In this document: in pieces, positions 1 through 5,387 of the stretch
Position numbering within the stretch: position 1 is the stretch's first letter
Layout: every line of letters begins with the position of its first letter
Assembly: GCA_028869325.1 (NCBI GenBank)
Contig: JAGWST010000328.1
Span: 1-5,387, forward strand
Source: a bacterium
Lineage (GTDB): Bacteria > Vulcanimicrobiota > Vulcanimicrobiia > Vulcanimicrobiales > SCRA01
Length of the DNA stretch: 5,387 nt
Direction: 5' to 3'
Program-made: the position numbers and the translations under genes
The notes under the pieces: model-generated
What the model saw: the letters and a program-made list of their open reading frames with translations, nothing else
What the model was told of the DNA's origin: nothing
The model's database searches: none

Positions 1-360
1 ATGCTCCAAGCCTACGGCGAGGGCTTCGCCATCTTGGAGAAGGCGCCGTTCGGCTACGATCTCGGCGCGCTGGCAAAGCTCTGGAATCACGGCAGCGTCG
101 TGCGCTCGTGGCTGCTGGAGCTGGCGCAGCTCGCCTTTGCCGAGGATCCGGGCCTGGAGAAGATTCGCGGCTACGTGGACGACAGCGGCGAGGGACGCTG
201 GACCATCGAGGCGGCGATCGCCGAGAACGTCGCCGCGCCGGTCATCACGGCCTCGCTCTTCGCGCGCTTCGCCTCGCGTGATCCGGATGCGTTCTCGGCG
301 AAGGTCATCGCGGCGCTGCGCAACCAGTTCGGCGGCCATCCCGTGAAAGCCGAGGCGTAG
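1..360 (+). CDS. gnd: 6-phosphogluconate dehydrogenase, short form, C-terminal part (5' partial)
   Basis: This is the last 119 residues of 6-phosphogluconate dehydrogenase, a cytoplasmic enzyme that oxidatively decarboxylates 6-phosphogluconate to ribulose-5-phosphate. The ATG at position 1 is not the start. Family members of this short class (about 300 residues, B. subtilis YqeC-like) have the catalytic Lys and HNG segment immediately before the sequence that opens the window (MLQAYGEGF), so roughly 180 N-terminal residues lie upstream. Visible family motifs are LWNHGSVVRSWLLEL (about residues 27-41 of the fragment), GYVDDSGEGRWT (about 57-68) and the C-terminal RNQFGGH. Its Arg107 and His113 keep the R-x5-H spacing that contacts substrate from the neighbouring subunit in long-form enzymes. 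The stop TAG lies 3 nt before zwf, so the two are co-transcribed. Cofactor preference (NAD or NADP) cannot be judged because the Rossmann fold is outside the window. Confidence 0.93.
   Translation: MLQAYGEGFAILEKAPFGYDLGALAKLWNHGSVVRSWLLELAQLAFAEDPGLEKIRGYVDDSGEGRWTIEAAIAENVAAPVITASLFARFASRDPDAFSAKVIAALRNQFGGHPVKAEA
352..355 (+). promoter_or_regulatory. Ribosome binding site of zwf
   Basis: GAGG lies inside the last gnd codons with an 8-nt spacer to the zwf GTG. It supports the GTG start at 364, which is otherwise an unusual codon following only 3 nt after the gnd stop. Confidence 0.55.
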
Positions 361-363
361 GGG

Positions 364-1935
364 GTGACTACCACGACCACCGTCGCCGCCCCGCGCGTCG
401 ACGGCGAACAGAATCCCCTGCGGGCCGGCCTGCCGAGCAGCCGCATCACCGATCCCTGTACGATCGTGCTCTTCGGCGCCACGGGCGATCTCACCATGCG
501 CATGCTGATGCCGGCGCTCTACAGCCTGCGCGTGCACGATATGCTGCCCGCCGACTTTGCGATCGTCGGCTACTCGCGCACGCAATGGTCGGACGACCAG
601 TTCCGCGAGGCGATGAAGCGCAGCATCCAACAGTTCGGCGCGGATGTCGGCGCCCCCGAAGGGGCGATCTGGGACGACTTCGTCCGGCGGCTCTCCTACA
701 TCTCCGGCGACTTCGACGACGTCGCGTGCTACGAGTCGCTGCGCAAGCACCTGGAAGAGGACCTGAGCGAGTTCCAGACGCGCGGAAACGTCCTCTACTA
801 TTTGGCCACGCCACCCGTGGTCTTCGGCGAGATCGTCAAGCACCTCGACCTCGCGAAGTTGGGCCCCGAGGATACCAAGGGCTGGTGCCGGCTGGTCATC
901 GAGAAGCCGTTCGGCACGGACCTGGTTTCGGCGCGCAAGCTGCAGAGCCAGATCGAGCGGGTCTTCTCCGAGAAGCAGATCTACCGCATCGATCACTATC
1001 TCGGCAAAGAGCCCGTCCAGGACCTGTTGGCGCTGCGCTTCTCGAACGTGATCTTCGAGCCGCTCTGGAACTACCGCTATATCAAGAGCGTGCAGATCAC
1101 GGCCGCCGAGACGGTGGGCGTGGAGCAGCGCGGCGGCTACTACGACAGAGCCGGTGCGCTGCGCGACATGATCCAAAACCATGTCATCAATCTCATGACG
1201 CTGGTGGCGATGGAGCCGCCGGTCTCTGCCGACGCGGACGCGTTGCGAGACGAGAAGTTCAAGGTGCTGCGCGCGACGCGTCCCATCCCAGCCGGGCGCA
1301 TGGACGAGTTCGCCGTCCGCGGCCAATACGGAGAGGGTGAGGTCGCGGGCAAAGAGGCGCCCGCCTACCGCAGCGAGCCCGACGTCGGCGCGAAGTCGAA
1401 TACGGAGACCTTCGCCGCCGTCAAGCTCTCGATCGACAACTGGCGCTGGGGCGGGCAAGTGCCCTTCTACCTGCGCAGCGGCAAACGGCTCAAGCGGAAG
1501 AACAGCGAGATCGCGATCGAATTCCGCAACGTGCCGCACCGCCTCTTTGGCGAGATGGGCGACCAGTTCGAGGCGAACTCGCTGGTCGTGCGCATCCAGC
1601 CCGAGGAGGGGATATCGCTCTCGTTCAATGCGAAGTATCCCGGCCAGGCGATGCACATTCGAACGGTCTCGATGGACTTCGCCTACGGCTCGGGCTTCGG
1701 TACCAAGGGGGCGCCCGCATACGAGAGGCTGCTAGCCGACGCGATGCGCGGCAACCAAACCCTCTTCACGCGCTGGGACGCCGTGGAGGCGGCGTGGGAG
1801 GTGGTGACGCCGGTGCTCGAATACTGGGAAGATACGCGTGCGAAGGACTTCCCCAACTACGCCGCCGGATCGCAGGGGCCCAAGGCTGCCGACGAGCTCT
1901 TGGCGCGAGAAGGCGAGGCGTGGAGGCAGTTGTGA
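364..1935 (+). CDS. zwf: Glucose-6-phosphate 1-dehydrogenase
   Basis: This cytoplasmic enzyme oxidises glucose-6-phosphate to 6-phosphogluconolactone with reduction of NADP+, the first OPP step. It has 523 residues, slightly longer than the usual 480-510 because of a Thr-rich leader (MTTTTTV). The Rossmann motif FGATGD is at 37-42, and Arg72 in GYSR sits where NADP+ 2'-phosphate is bound in the Leuconostoc enzyme. EKPFG is at 180-184 and the signature RIDHYLGKE at 208-216 (Asp210, His211, Lys215). The catalytic-base His273 in MIQNH lies 62 residues after His211, exactly the Leuconostoc His178/His240 spacing. RSGKRL and a C-terminal GSQGPKAADELL follow. One oddity: the conserved Lys of the RKL motif after the Rossmann loop is Met47 (TMRML). 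The GTG start is preferred because the conserved NPLRAGL segment (about 17-23) needs a start upstream of it and no other in-frame start fits. The 3' end overlaps opcA by 4 nt. Confidence 0.97.
   Translation: MTTTTTVAAPRVDGEQNPLRAGLPSSRITDPCTIVLFGATGDLTMRMLMPALYSLRVHDMLPADFAIVGYSRTQWSDDQFREAMKRSIQQFGADVGAPEGAIWDDFVRRLSYISGDFDDVACYESLRKHLEEDLSEFQTRGNVLYYLATPPVVFGEIVKHLDLAKLGPEDTKGWCRLVIEKPFGTDLVSARKLQSQIERVFSEKQIYRIDHYLGKEPVQDLLALRFSNVIFEPLWNYRYIKSVQITAAETVGVEQRGGYYDRAGALRDMIQNHVINLMTLVAMEPPVSADADALRDEKFKVLRATRPIPAGRMDEFAVRGQYGEGEVAGKEAPAYRSEPDVGAKSNTETFAAVKLSIDNWRWGGQVPFYLRSGKRLKRKNSEIAIEFRNVPHRLFGEMGDQFEANSLVVRIQPEEGISLSFNAKYPGQAMHIRTVSMDFAYGSGFGTKGAPAYERLLADAMRGNQTLFTRWDAVEAAWEVVTPVLEYWEDTRAKDFPNYAAGSQGPKAADELLAREGEAWRQL
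1922..1926 (+). promoter_or_regulatory. Ribosome binding site of opcA
   Basis: A strong GGAGG lies inside the end of zwf, 5 nt before the GTG at 1932. It decides the opcA start in favour of GTG 1932 over the in-frame ATG at 1794, which would overlap zwf by 142 nt, and over the ATG at 1998, which would remove conserved N-terminal sequence. Confidence 0.7.
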
Positions 1936-2924
1936 GCGTTGAGACGATCGTCGCCGAGTTGCACCGTCTGCGAGAGGCGCAGAGCGACCATGAGGTCATG
2001 GGCAGCACGGCGGCGACATCGACGCTCATCGTGCGTTGCGCCGCCGCACCGAATGCTACGGGCGTCAGCGAGGCCGCGCGACGCATGGCGATCGCGCACG
2101 GCGCGCGTTTGATCTTGTTGATCTCCGGCAAAGGCAACGTGCAGGCCAATGTCTGTGCCTTCTGCGGGCGAGAGGGTACGGAGACCGTCTGCTGCGAGCA
2201 GATCACGCTGCCGGTCGATGCGGGAGATCCCTCCGCGGTCCTCGGCGACGTCGATCAGCTGCTCCTCCAGGGCCTGCCGGGCTATCTCTGGTGGAACGGC
2301 AGAGGCCTCGACCAGCCCCTCTTCTCCGGTCTGCGCCGCACGGCGAAGCGGATCGTCGTCGACACCTCCGTCGAAGACGGCGACGGCGCGGGCCTGGTCG
2401 AGCTCCAGCGCATCCTCGAGCGCGAGCCCCATGCTCGCCTCTGGGATCTCGCCTGGCTGCGCAACGCGCCGTGGCGCGAGATGGCGGCACGGCTCTTCGA
2501 CGATCCCGCGCGCGCGAAAACGCTCGCCTCCCTCGAAGCGGTCGAGGTGGAGGGCGAGGCCCTGGCGGATGCCGCGCTGATCGCCGGCTGGATCGGCACG
2601 CAGCTTGGATACGCCGTCTCCAAGAAGTCGGCGCAGTTTAAGACGCCCACGGGCGGGCGCGTCTCCTTCACCTACGCACGCTCGGCCGGCTCTGAGAGCG
2701 TGGAGCGCATCCGGCTCCGGGTACGCGACGCCACGTTCCAGGCCGAGCGGCAAGGCAACAGCGTCTTCCTCAGCGTGCGGTCGGGCGGCGAGCAGCGCGG
2801 GCGCTGCGAACCCTTCGTCCAGTGCGCGACCGAGCAGTTGGTCAGCGATGCGCTCTTCGGCTTGGGCGCCGAGAGCGCGTTTCGTCAATCCCTCAAACTG
2901 GCCGCGCGACTGGTGTCGCGGTGA
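1932..2924 (+). CDS. opcA: Glucose-6-phosphate dehydrogenase assembly protein OpcA
   Basis: OpcA is a non-catalytic partner that binds G6PDH and promotes its oligomerisation and activation; it is known from cyanobacteria and actinobacteria, usually next to zwf. This copy has 330 residues, close to actinobacterial OpcA and shorter than the 430-470 usual in cyanobacteria. Family landmarks are CCEQITL (87-93), a Trp-Trp motif YLWWNG (118-123), AKRIVVDTS (138-146), and LAWLRNAPWREM ending near residue 185. An N-terminal assembly domain covers about residues 30-155 and a C-terminal domain about 160-325. Cysteines are numerous: Cys36, a C75-x2-C78 pair, Cys87-Cys88, and Cys292-x5-Cys298 near the C-terminus, which could be redox-active (inference). 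It overlaps zwf by GTGA (1932-1935) and pgl by GTGA (2921-2924), so its translation is coupled to both and stoichiometry with G6PDH is probably controlled. No membrane segment or signal peptide is seen. Confidence 0.93.
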   Translation: MSVETIVAELHRLREAQSDHEVMGSTAATSTLIVRCAAAPNATGVSEAARRMAIAHGARLILLISGKGNVQANVCAFCGREGTETVCCEQITLPVDAGDPSAVLGDVDQLLLQGLPGYLWWNGRGLDQPLFSGLRRTAKRIVVDTSVEDGDGAGLVELQRILEREPHARLWDLAWLRNAPWREMAARLFDDPARAKTLASLEAVEVEGEALADAALIAGWIGTQLGYAVSKKSAQFKTPTGGRVSFTYARSAGSESVERIRLRVRDATFQAERQGNSVFLSVRSGGEQRGRCEPFVQCATEQLVSDALFGLGAESAFRQSLKLAARLVSR

Positions 2925-3667
2925 GCGCACCGCGCGTGCGCGGCGAACTGCGCGTCGTCGCCGACGAAGTTGAGCTCTGGTCCGCGCTTGCCGACCTCTT
3001 CGTGGCCGAGGCACGCGAGGCCGCCGGCTCCTCCGGCAGCTTTCGCGTCGCCCTCTCTGGTGGAACCACACCCAAGGGCGCCTACGCCTTGCTGGCGCAG
3101 GAGCCGCGCCGCTCGCAGGTGGATTGGGGCCGGGCCTCGCTCTTCTTCAGCGACGAGCGCTGCGTGCCGCCGGACGACGCGGAATCCAACTACGGTATGG
3201 CCAACGCCGCGCTGCTCTCGAAGGTACCGATTCGCCCGGAGCACGTCCACCGCATGCGCGGCGAGCTCCCCCCCGAGCAGGCCGCCGAAGCCTATGCCAG
3301 CGTTCTACGCGATCAACTCGGCGACGATCCCGTGCTCGATCTCGTGATGCTGGGAATGGGACCCGATGGCCACACGGCCTCGCTCTTTCCAGGCACCTCG
3401 CCAGTGGGTGAGTACCGGCTGCTTGTGGCGGCCCCATTCGTGCCCAAGTTCGGCAGCCATCGCCTCACGCTGACGCCGCGCGCGATCAACGGCGCGCGAC
3501 ACGTGGTGATCGCCGCGTGCGGCGCCGAGAAGAGCGAGGCGCTGCAGCGCGCGATCGAGGGCCCCTTCGACCCGAGCGTGACGCCGGTCCAAGTGGTGCA
3601 GCCCGCGCGCGGGAGCTTGACGTGGCTCGTCGACCGCGCCGCCGCCGCGCGGCTGGATCGTCGCTAG
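2921..3667 (+). CDS. pgl: 6-phosphogluconolactonase (DevB type)
   Basis: This cytoplasmic enzyme hydrolyses 6-phosphogluconolactone to 6-phosphogluconate, the step between zwf and gnd. It has 248 residues, normal for the DevB/Pgl family, which is related to glucosamine-6-phosphate deaminases. Motifs in order: LSGGTTP (45-51, sugar-phosphate loop), SDERC (77-81) followed by VPPDDAESNYG, LGMGPDGHTASLF (144-156, with the active-site His151), then RLTLTPRAIN and, at the C-terminus, GSLTWLVDRAAA. The start is GTG 2921, overlapping the opcA stop as GTGA. No clear Shine-Dalgarno precedes it, so translation probably depends on ribosomes terminating on opcA. An upstream in-frame ATG at 2822 would overlap opcA by about 100 nt and add residues not expected in the family. 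It is the last gene of the OPP operon here and ends in a CTAG shared with the convergent monooxygenase gene. Confidence 0.96.
   Translation: MSAPRVRGELRVVADEVELWSALADLFVAEAREAAGSSGSFRVALSGGTTPKGAYALLAQEPRRSQVDWGRASLFFSDERCVPPDDAESNYGMANAALLSKVPIRPEHVHRMRGELPPEQAAEAYASVLRDQLGDDPVLDLVMLGMGPDGHTASLFPGTSPVGEYRLLVAAPFVPKFGSHRLTLTPRAINGARHVVIAACGAEKSEALQRAIEGPFDPSVTPVQVVQPARGSLTWLVDRAAAARLDRR
3664..3667. other. Shared palindromic CTAG: stop codons of two convergent genes
   Basis: On the + strand TAG at 3665-3667 ends pgl. On the - strand TAG (complement of 3664-3666) ends the monooxygenase. The two coding regions therefore overlap by 4 nt tail to tail, leaving no intergenic space for a conventional terminator. 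Confidence 0.95.
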
Positions 3668-5286
3668 ACGCCGAAGATCTCGACGAGATACGCGCAGAGG
3701 CGCGTCGCGTCGCGCAAGCCCACCCGATAGCCAAGGTAGCCGTCCGGCCGCAGCAGGACGAGCTGCGGGGCTTCTGCCCCGAAGGCGCGATGGAAGGATC
3801 CGTCCGGGTCCTCGATCCTTCCCCAATCGGCCGGCGCGCGCCAGCCGTCGTGCTCCGTGCAGACGACATCGGCGGTCACGACATCCGCGTACGAGCGCGC
3901 GACCAGATCGGCAACGGCCTCGAGATCGGCTTGGTGCGCCGGCGCTCCCGCGGCGAAGAACAGCAGCACGTGCCGGCCGTCGCCAAGCAGCTCTAGGGGC
4001 GTTATCCGTGCGCCGTCGGCGGCACGCACGGCGGAGGCATCCGGGGCGCGGTCTCCGGGGCGCGCGCCCCACGCGTGCGCAAGCCGCTCTAGGCCCGTGG
4101 CGAGATCGTCGCGCACCACGGGACTCCGACGATAGTTGATCGTCAGCTCGGCGATCGTGGAGCGCATGCGGTCCTGCACCGGCTCGAACGAGCTCAAGCT
4201 GTGCAGCACCCAGTCGCGCACACTCTCCGCGACCTGGTTCCGCAGCAGCACCGCGCGCGTCGCTCGCCGCGTTCCCTCCAGCAACGCCGCGCCGACCGCC
4301 TCGCGCTCGCTGCGATAGCTCTCCAGCAGCGCGGCGGAGCCCCGGCCGCGCCATCCCAGCGCTAGCTTCCAGGCCAGATTGCAGGCATCTTGGATGCCGG
4401 TGTTCATGCCTTGGCCGCCGACGGGTGAATGGATGTGCGCCGCGTCTCCGGCCACGAAGACGCGGCCTCTGCCATAGGCGCGTACGCGTCGCTCGTTGAT
4501 TCGAAAGCGTGCCAGCCAGACGGGATCGGAGAGCGAGAGACCCTGCGCGCCGCAACGCGCCACGGCGTCGCTGACCTCTTGCAGCGTCGGCTCTCCCTCG
4601 ACGCCGCTCGGCGTGGGGCACTCGATGATGATGCGATAGCGTCCACCCGGGAGCGGAAAGAAGGCGGCGATCTCTCCGTGATGGAGGTAGACGACGATCT
4701 CGTCGTCCGCCATCTGCCACGCCACCTTGACGTCGGCCAGCGCGAACGATGCCTCCAGCGCATCGCCCTCGAACGGCAGCGCCAGCTCGTGGCGCACCGT
4801 CGAATGGGCGCCGTCGCAGCCGATCAGCCACCCCGCGCGGACGCTCTCCTCGCTGCCGTCCGCGTGATGCAGCTGCGCGCTCACGCCGTCACCTTCGTCA
4901 TGGAGACTGCTCAACGTGACGCCGCGCTCCAGCCGCACCCCACGGCGCTCCGCATTCTCTCGCAGGATACGCTCCGTCTCGTACTGCGGAACCGCCAGCA
5001 CGAAGGGAAAGCGCGTCTCCAGGCCCGCGAAGGTAACGTGCGCGATGCGCCGCCCCTCGCTGAAGATGTTGGCGCCGCGTAAGCGAACGCCGGCGCCGAG
5101 CATCCGGTCCACCAGGCCCATCGGCGCCATCTGCTCCAGCGTGCGCGCCTGCACGCCCAGCGCCTTGGATGTGGTCGAGGCCTCCAGGGCGCTCTCGATC
5201 AGGCGTACGGGCACCCCGAAGCGGGCGAGCTCCCCGGCCATGGTGAGTCCGGTTGGGCCGGCGCCAACGACGATGACTTCGGCCAT
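3664..5286 (-). CDS. FAD-dependent aromatic monooxygenase (class A, PheA/TfdB/MhpA-like)
   Basis: This 540-residue protein is a single-component flavin hydroxylase that would use NAD(P)H and O2 to hydroxylate an aromatic or polyketide-like substrate; the substrate is unknown. The FAD Rossmann motif GAGPTG is at residues 8-13 with Glu31 at the end of the second strand. Arg48 follows in VQARTLE. The DG motif is CDGAHSTVR (157-165) and the second FAD motif is GDAAHIHSPVGGQGMN (280-295). After a helical middle region (about 310-405), a C-terminal thioredoxin-like domain begins at PGDRAPD (410-416) and ends in LLRPDGYLGYRVG. This domain lacks a CxxC pair, as is normal for these enzymes, where it serves structure or dimerisation. 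The length fits MhpA (about 550) or the polyketide and rifampicin hydroxylases plus this domain. The start is firm: ATG 7 residues before GAGPTG, with a GGGAG ribosome site. It lies 3 nt downstream of a transporter gene, suggesting an operon. No frameshift or missing cofactor motif is seen. Confidence 0.92.
   Translation of the reverse strand: MAEVIVVGAGPTGLTMAGELARFGVPVRLIESALEASTTSKALGVQARTLEQMAPMGLVDRMLGAGVRLRGANIFSEGRRIAHVTFAGLETRFPFVLAVPQYETERILRENAERRGVRLERGVTLSSLHDEGDGVSAQLHHADGSEESVRAGWLIGCDGAHSTVRHELALPFEGDALEASFALADVKVAWQMADDEIVVYLHHGEIAAFFPLPGGRYRIIIECPTPSGVEGEPTLQEVSDAVARCGAQGLSLSDPVWLARFRINERRVRAYGRGRVFVAGDAAHIHSPVGGQGMNTGIQDACNLAWKLALGWRGRGSAALLESYRSEREAVGAALLEGTRRATRAVLLRNQVAESVRDWVLHSLSSFEPVQDRMRSTIAELTINYRRSPVVRDDLATGLERLAHAWGARPGDRAPDASAVRAADGARITPLELLGDGRHVLLFFAAGAPAHQADLEAVADLVARSYADVVTADVVCTEHDGWRAPADWGRIEDPDGSFHRAFGAEAPQLVLLRPDGYLGYRVGLRDATRLCAYLVEIFGV
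3792..3822. repeat. Perfect 9-bp inverted repeat inside the monooxygenase 3' end
   Basis: GGAAGGATC (3792-3800) and GATCCTTCC (3814-3822) are perfect inverted copies separated by 13 nt. The element lies about 125 nt past the pgl stop, within the last 55 codons of the convergent monooxygenase (coding around GRIEDPDGSFH). No T-run follows on either strand, so it is not a standard intrinsic terminator. Given the window length and free loop size, one such repeat is near chance expectation. Confidence 0.4.
4040..4070. repeat. Short direct repeat and 14-bp palindrome in a domain linker
   Basis: TCCGGGGCGCG occurs at 4040-4050 and again at 4054-4064 (14-nt period). The second copy runs into the perfect palindrome GGGGCGCGCGCCCC (4057-4070). 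It encodes the segment joining the monooxygenase FAD part to the thioredoxin-like domain (around GARPGDRAPDA). It is probably a small in-frame duplication or composition-driven coincidence. Confidence 0.35.
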
Positions 5287-5289
5287 CGC

Positions 5290-5387
5290 TCACTCTCCCG
5301 CGGAGAGAGCGGCGCGCCCGCGCGGCCGCCGCATCAGAAAGACCAGCGGCGCCAGCATGAGCGAGATCGCCGCCGTCCACCACGCGG
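5290..5387 (-). CDS. Membrane transporter C-terminus, probably DHA2/EmrB-type MFS permease (5' partial)
   Basis: The - strand reads from the window edge for 31 residues to a TGA at 5292-5290. The fragment begins AWWTAAISLMLAPLVFLM, an uninterrupted hydrophobic segment long enough to cross the membrane, followed by a basic tail RRPRGRAALSAGE. This pattern (last helix ending in a PLV-x-L motif, then Arg/Pro-rich cytoplasmic end) matches the C-termini of 14-helix drug:H+ antiporters of the MFS DHA2 family as I know them. The positive-inside rule puts the tail in the cytoplasm. Only the last helix is visible, so another polytopic transporter is possible. The stop lies 3 nt before the monooxygenase ATG, and the ribosome site of that gene is inside its last codons, so the two are very likely co-transcribed. 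Confidence 0.6.
   Translation of the reverse strand, partial: AWWTAAISLMLAPLVFLMRRPRGRAALSAGE
5295..5299 (-). promoter_or_regulatory. Ribosome binding site of the monooxygenase gene
   Basis: Read on the - strand, GGGAG precedes the ATG at 5286 with an 8-nt spacer. It is embedded in the last codons of the transporter, implying translational coupling rather than an independent promoter. Confidence 0.65.

Noticed and set aside
651..666. Hairpin CGCCCC-CGAA-GGGGCG
   Set aside because: This 6-bp stem with a tetraloop lies in the middle of zwf coding sequence, with no T-run and no gene boundary. It is probably chance in GC-rich DNA.
585..1340. 251-codon + strand frame inside zwf
   Set aside because: It is Arg-rich shadow translation of zwf with no motif; zwf itself is intact in its own frame.
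1794..1931. Longer OpcA start at ATG 1794
   Set aside because: It would overlap zwf by 142 nt and add residues not expected in OpcA. GTG 1932 has GGAGG 5 nt upstream and the GTGA overlap used again at pgl.
1857..3071. Long open frame of 404 codons antisense to opcA
   Set aside because: It is Arg/Ala-rich with no recognisable motif, and mirrors opcA, whose family motifs and start signals are clear. Such frames are common in GC-rich genes.
3602..3613. 12-bp palindrome CCCGCGCGCGGG near the end of pgl, considered as a terminator
   Set aside because: It has no loop and no T-run, and it lies inside the conserved C-terminal coding region of pgl.
3305..4831. 508-codon - strand open frame running through the monooxygenase gene and into pgl
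   Set aside because: It is a frame-shifted shadow of the monooxygenase with Arg/Ala-rich low-complexity translation. It continues antisense through pgl and lacks any domain.
4898..5383. 161-codon - strand frame crossing the transporter/monooxygenase junction
   Set aside because: It is out of frame with both real genes. The transporter tail and the monooxygenase start are each supported by their own protein features.

Overview
The window is high-GC bacterial DNA (roughly two thirds G+C by eye) with almost no non-coding sequence. It holds the 3' part of an oxidative pentose phosphate (OPP) operon on the + strand, which runs tail to tail into a second, unrelated gene pair on the - strand. The organism cannot be named from this window. 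OpcA points away from typical Proteobacteria. The G6PDH N-terminus (NPLRAGL just before the Rossmann fold) and the CCEQITL motif of OpcA recall cyanobacterial proteins, but the GC content and the short OpcA do not fit a typical cyanobacterium. A high-GC lineage such as Actinomycetota, Chloroflexota or an Eremiobacterota-like phylum is possible. This is inference.

Plus strand, 1-3667: the C-terminal part of a short-form 6-phosphogluconate dehydrogenase (gnd, cut by the window start), then glucose-6-phosphate dehydrogenase (zwf), its assembly/activator protein OpcA (opcA), and 6-phosphogluconolactonase (pgl). Together they take glucose-6-phosphate to ribulose-5-phosphate and yield two reduced nicotinamide cofactors per turn. 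gnd and zwf are 3 nt apart; zwf/opcA and opcA/pgl each overlap by the 4 nt GTGA. All three complete genes start with GTG. This is one translationally coupled unit.

Minus strand, 5387-3664: the last 31 residues of an integral membrane protein that looks like the end of a DHA2/EmrB-type MFS efflux permease. Three nucleotides later comes a complete class A FAD-dependent aromatic monooxygenase with a C-terminal thioredoxin-like domain. An efflux pump next to an aromatic hydroxylase suggests handling of a toxic aromatic, drug or secondary metabolite, but the substrate cannot be read from sequence. The monooxygenase stop and the pgl stop share one palindromic CTAG (3664-3667).

No RNA gene, mobile element, CRISPR array, origin or convincing promoter or terminator was found, and no gene-free stretch exceeds a few bases. 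The most interesting details are protein-level: Met replaces the conserved substrate-binding Lys of G6PDH, and OpcA carries Cys pairs that could be redox-active. I see no evidence for a wholly new system.
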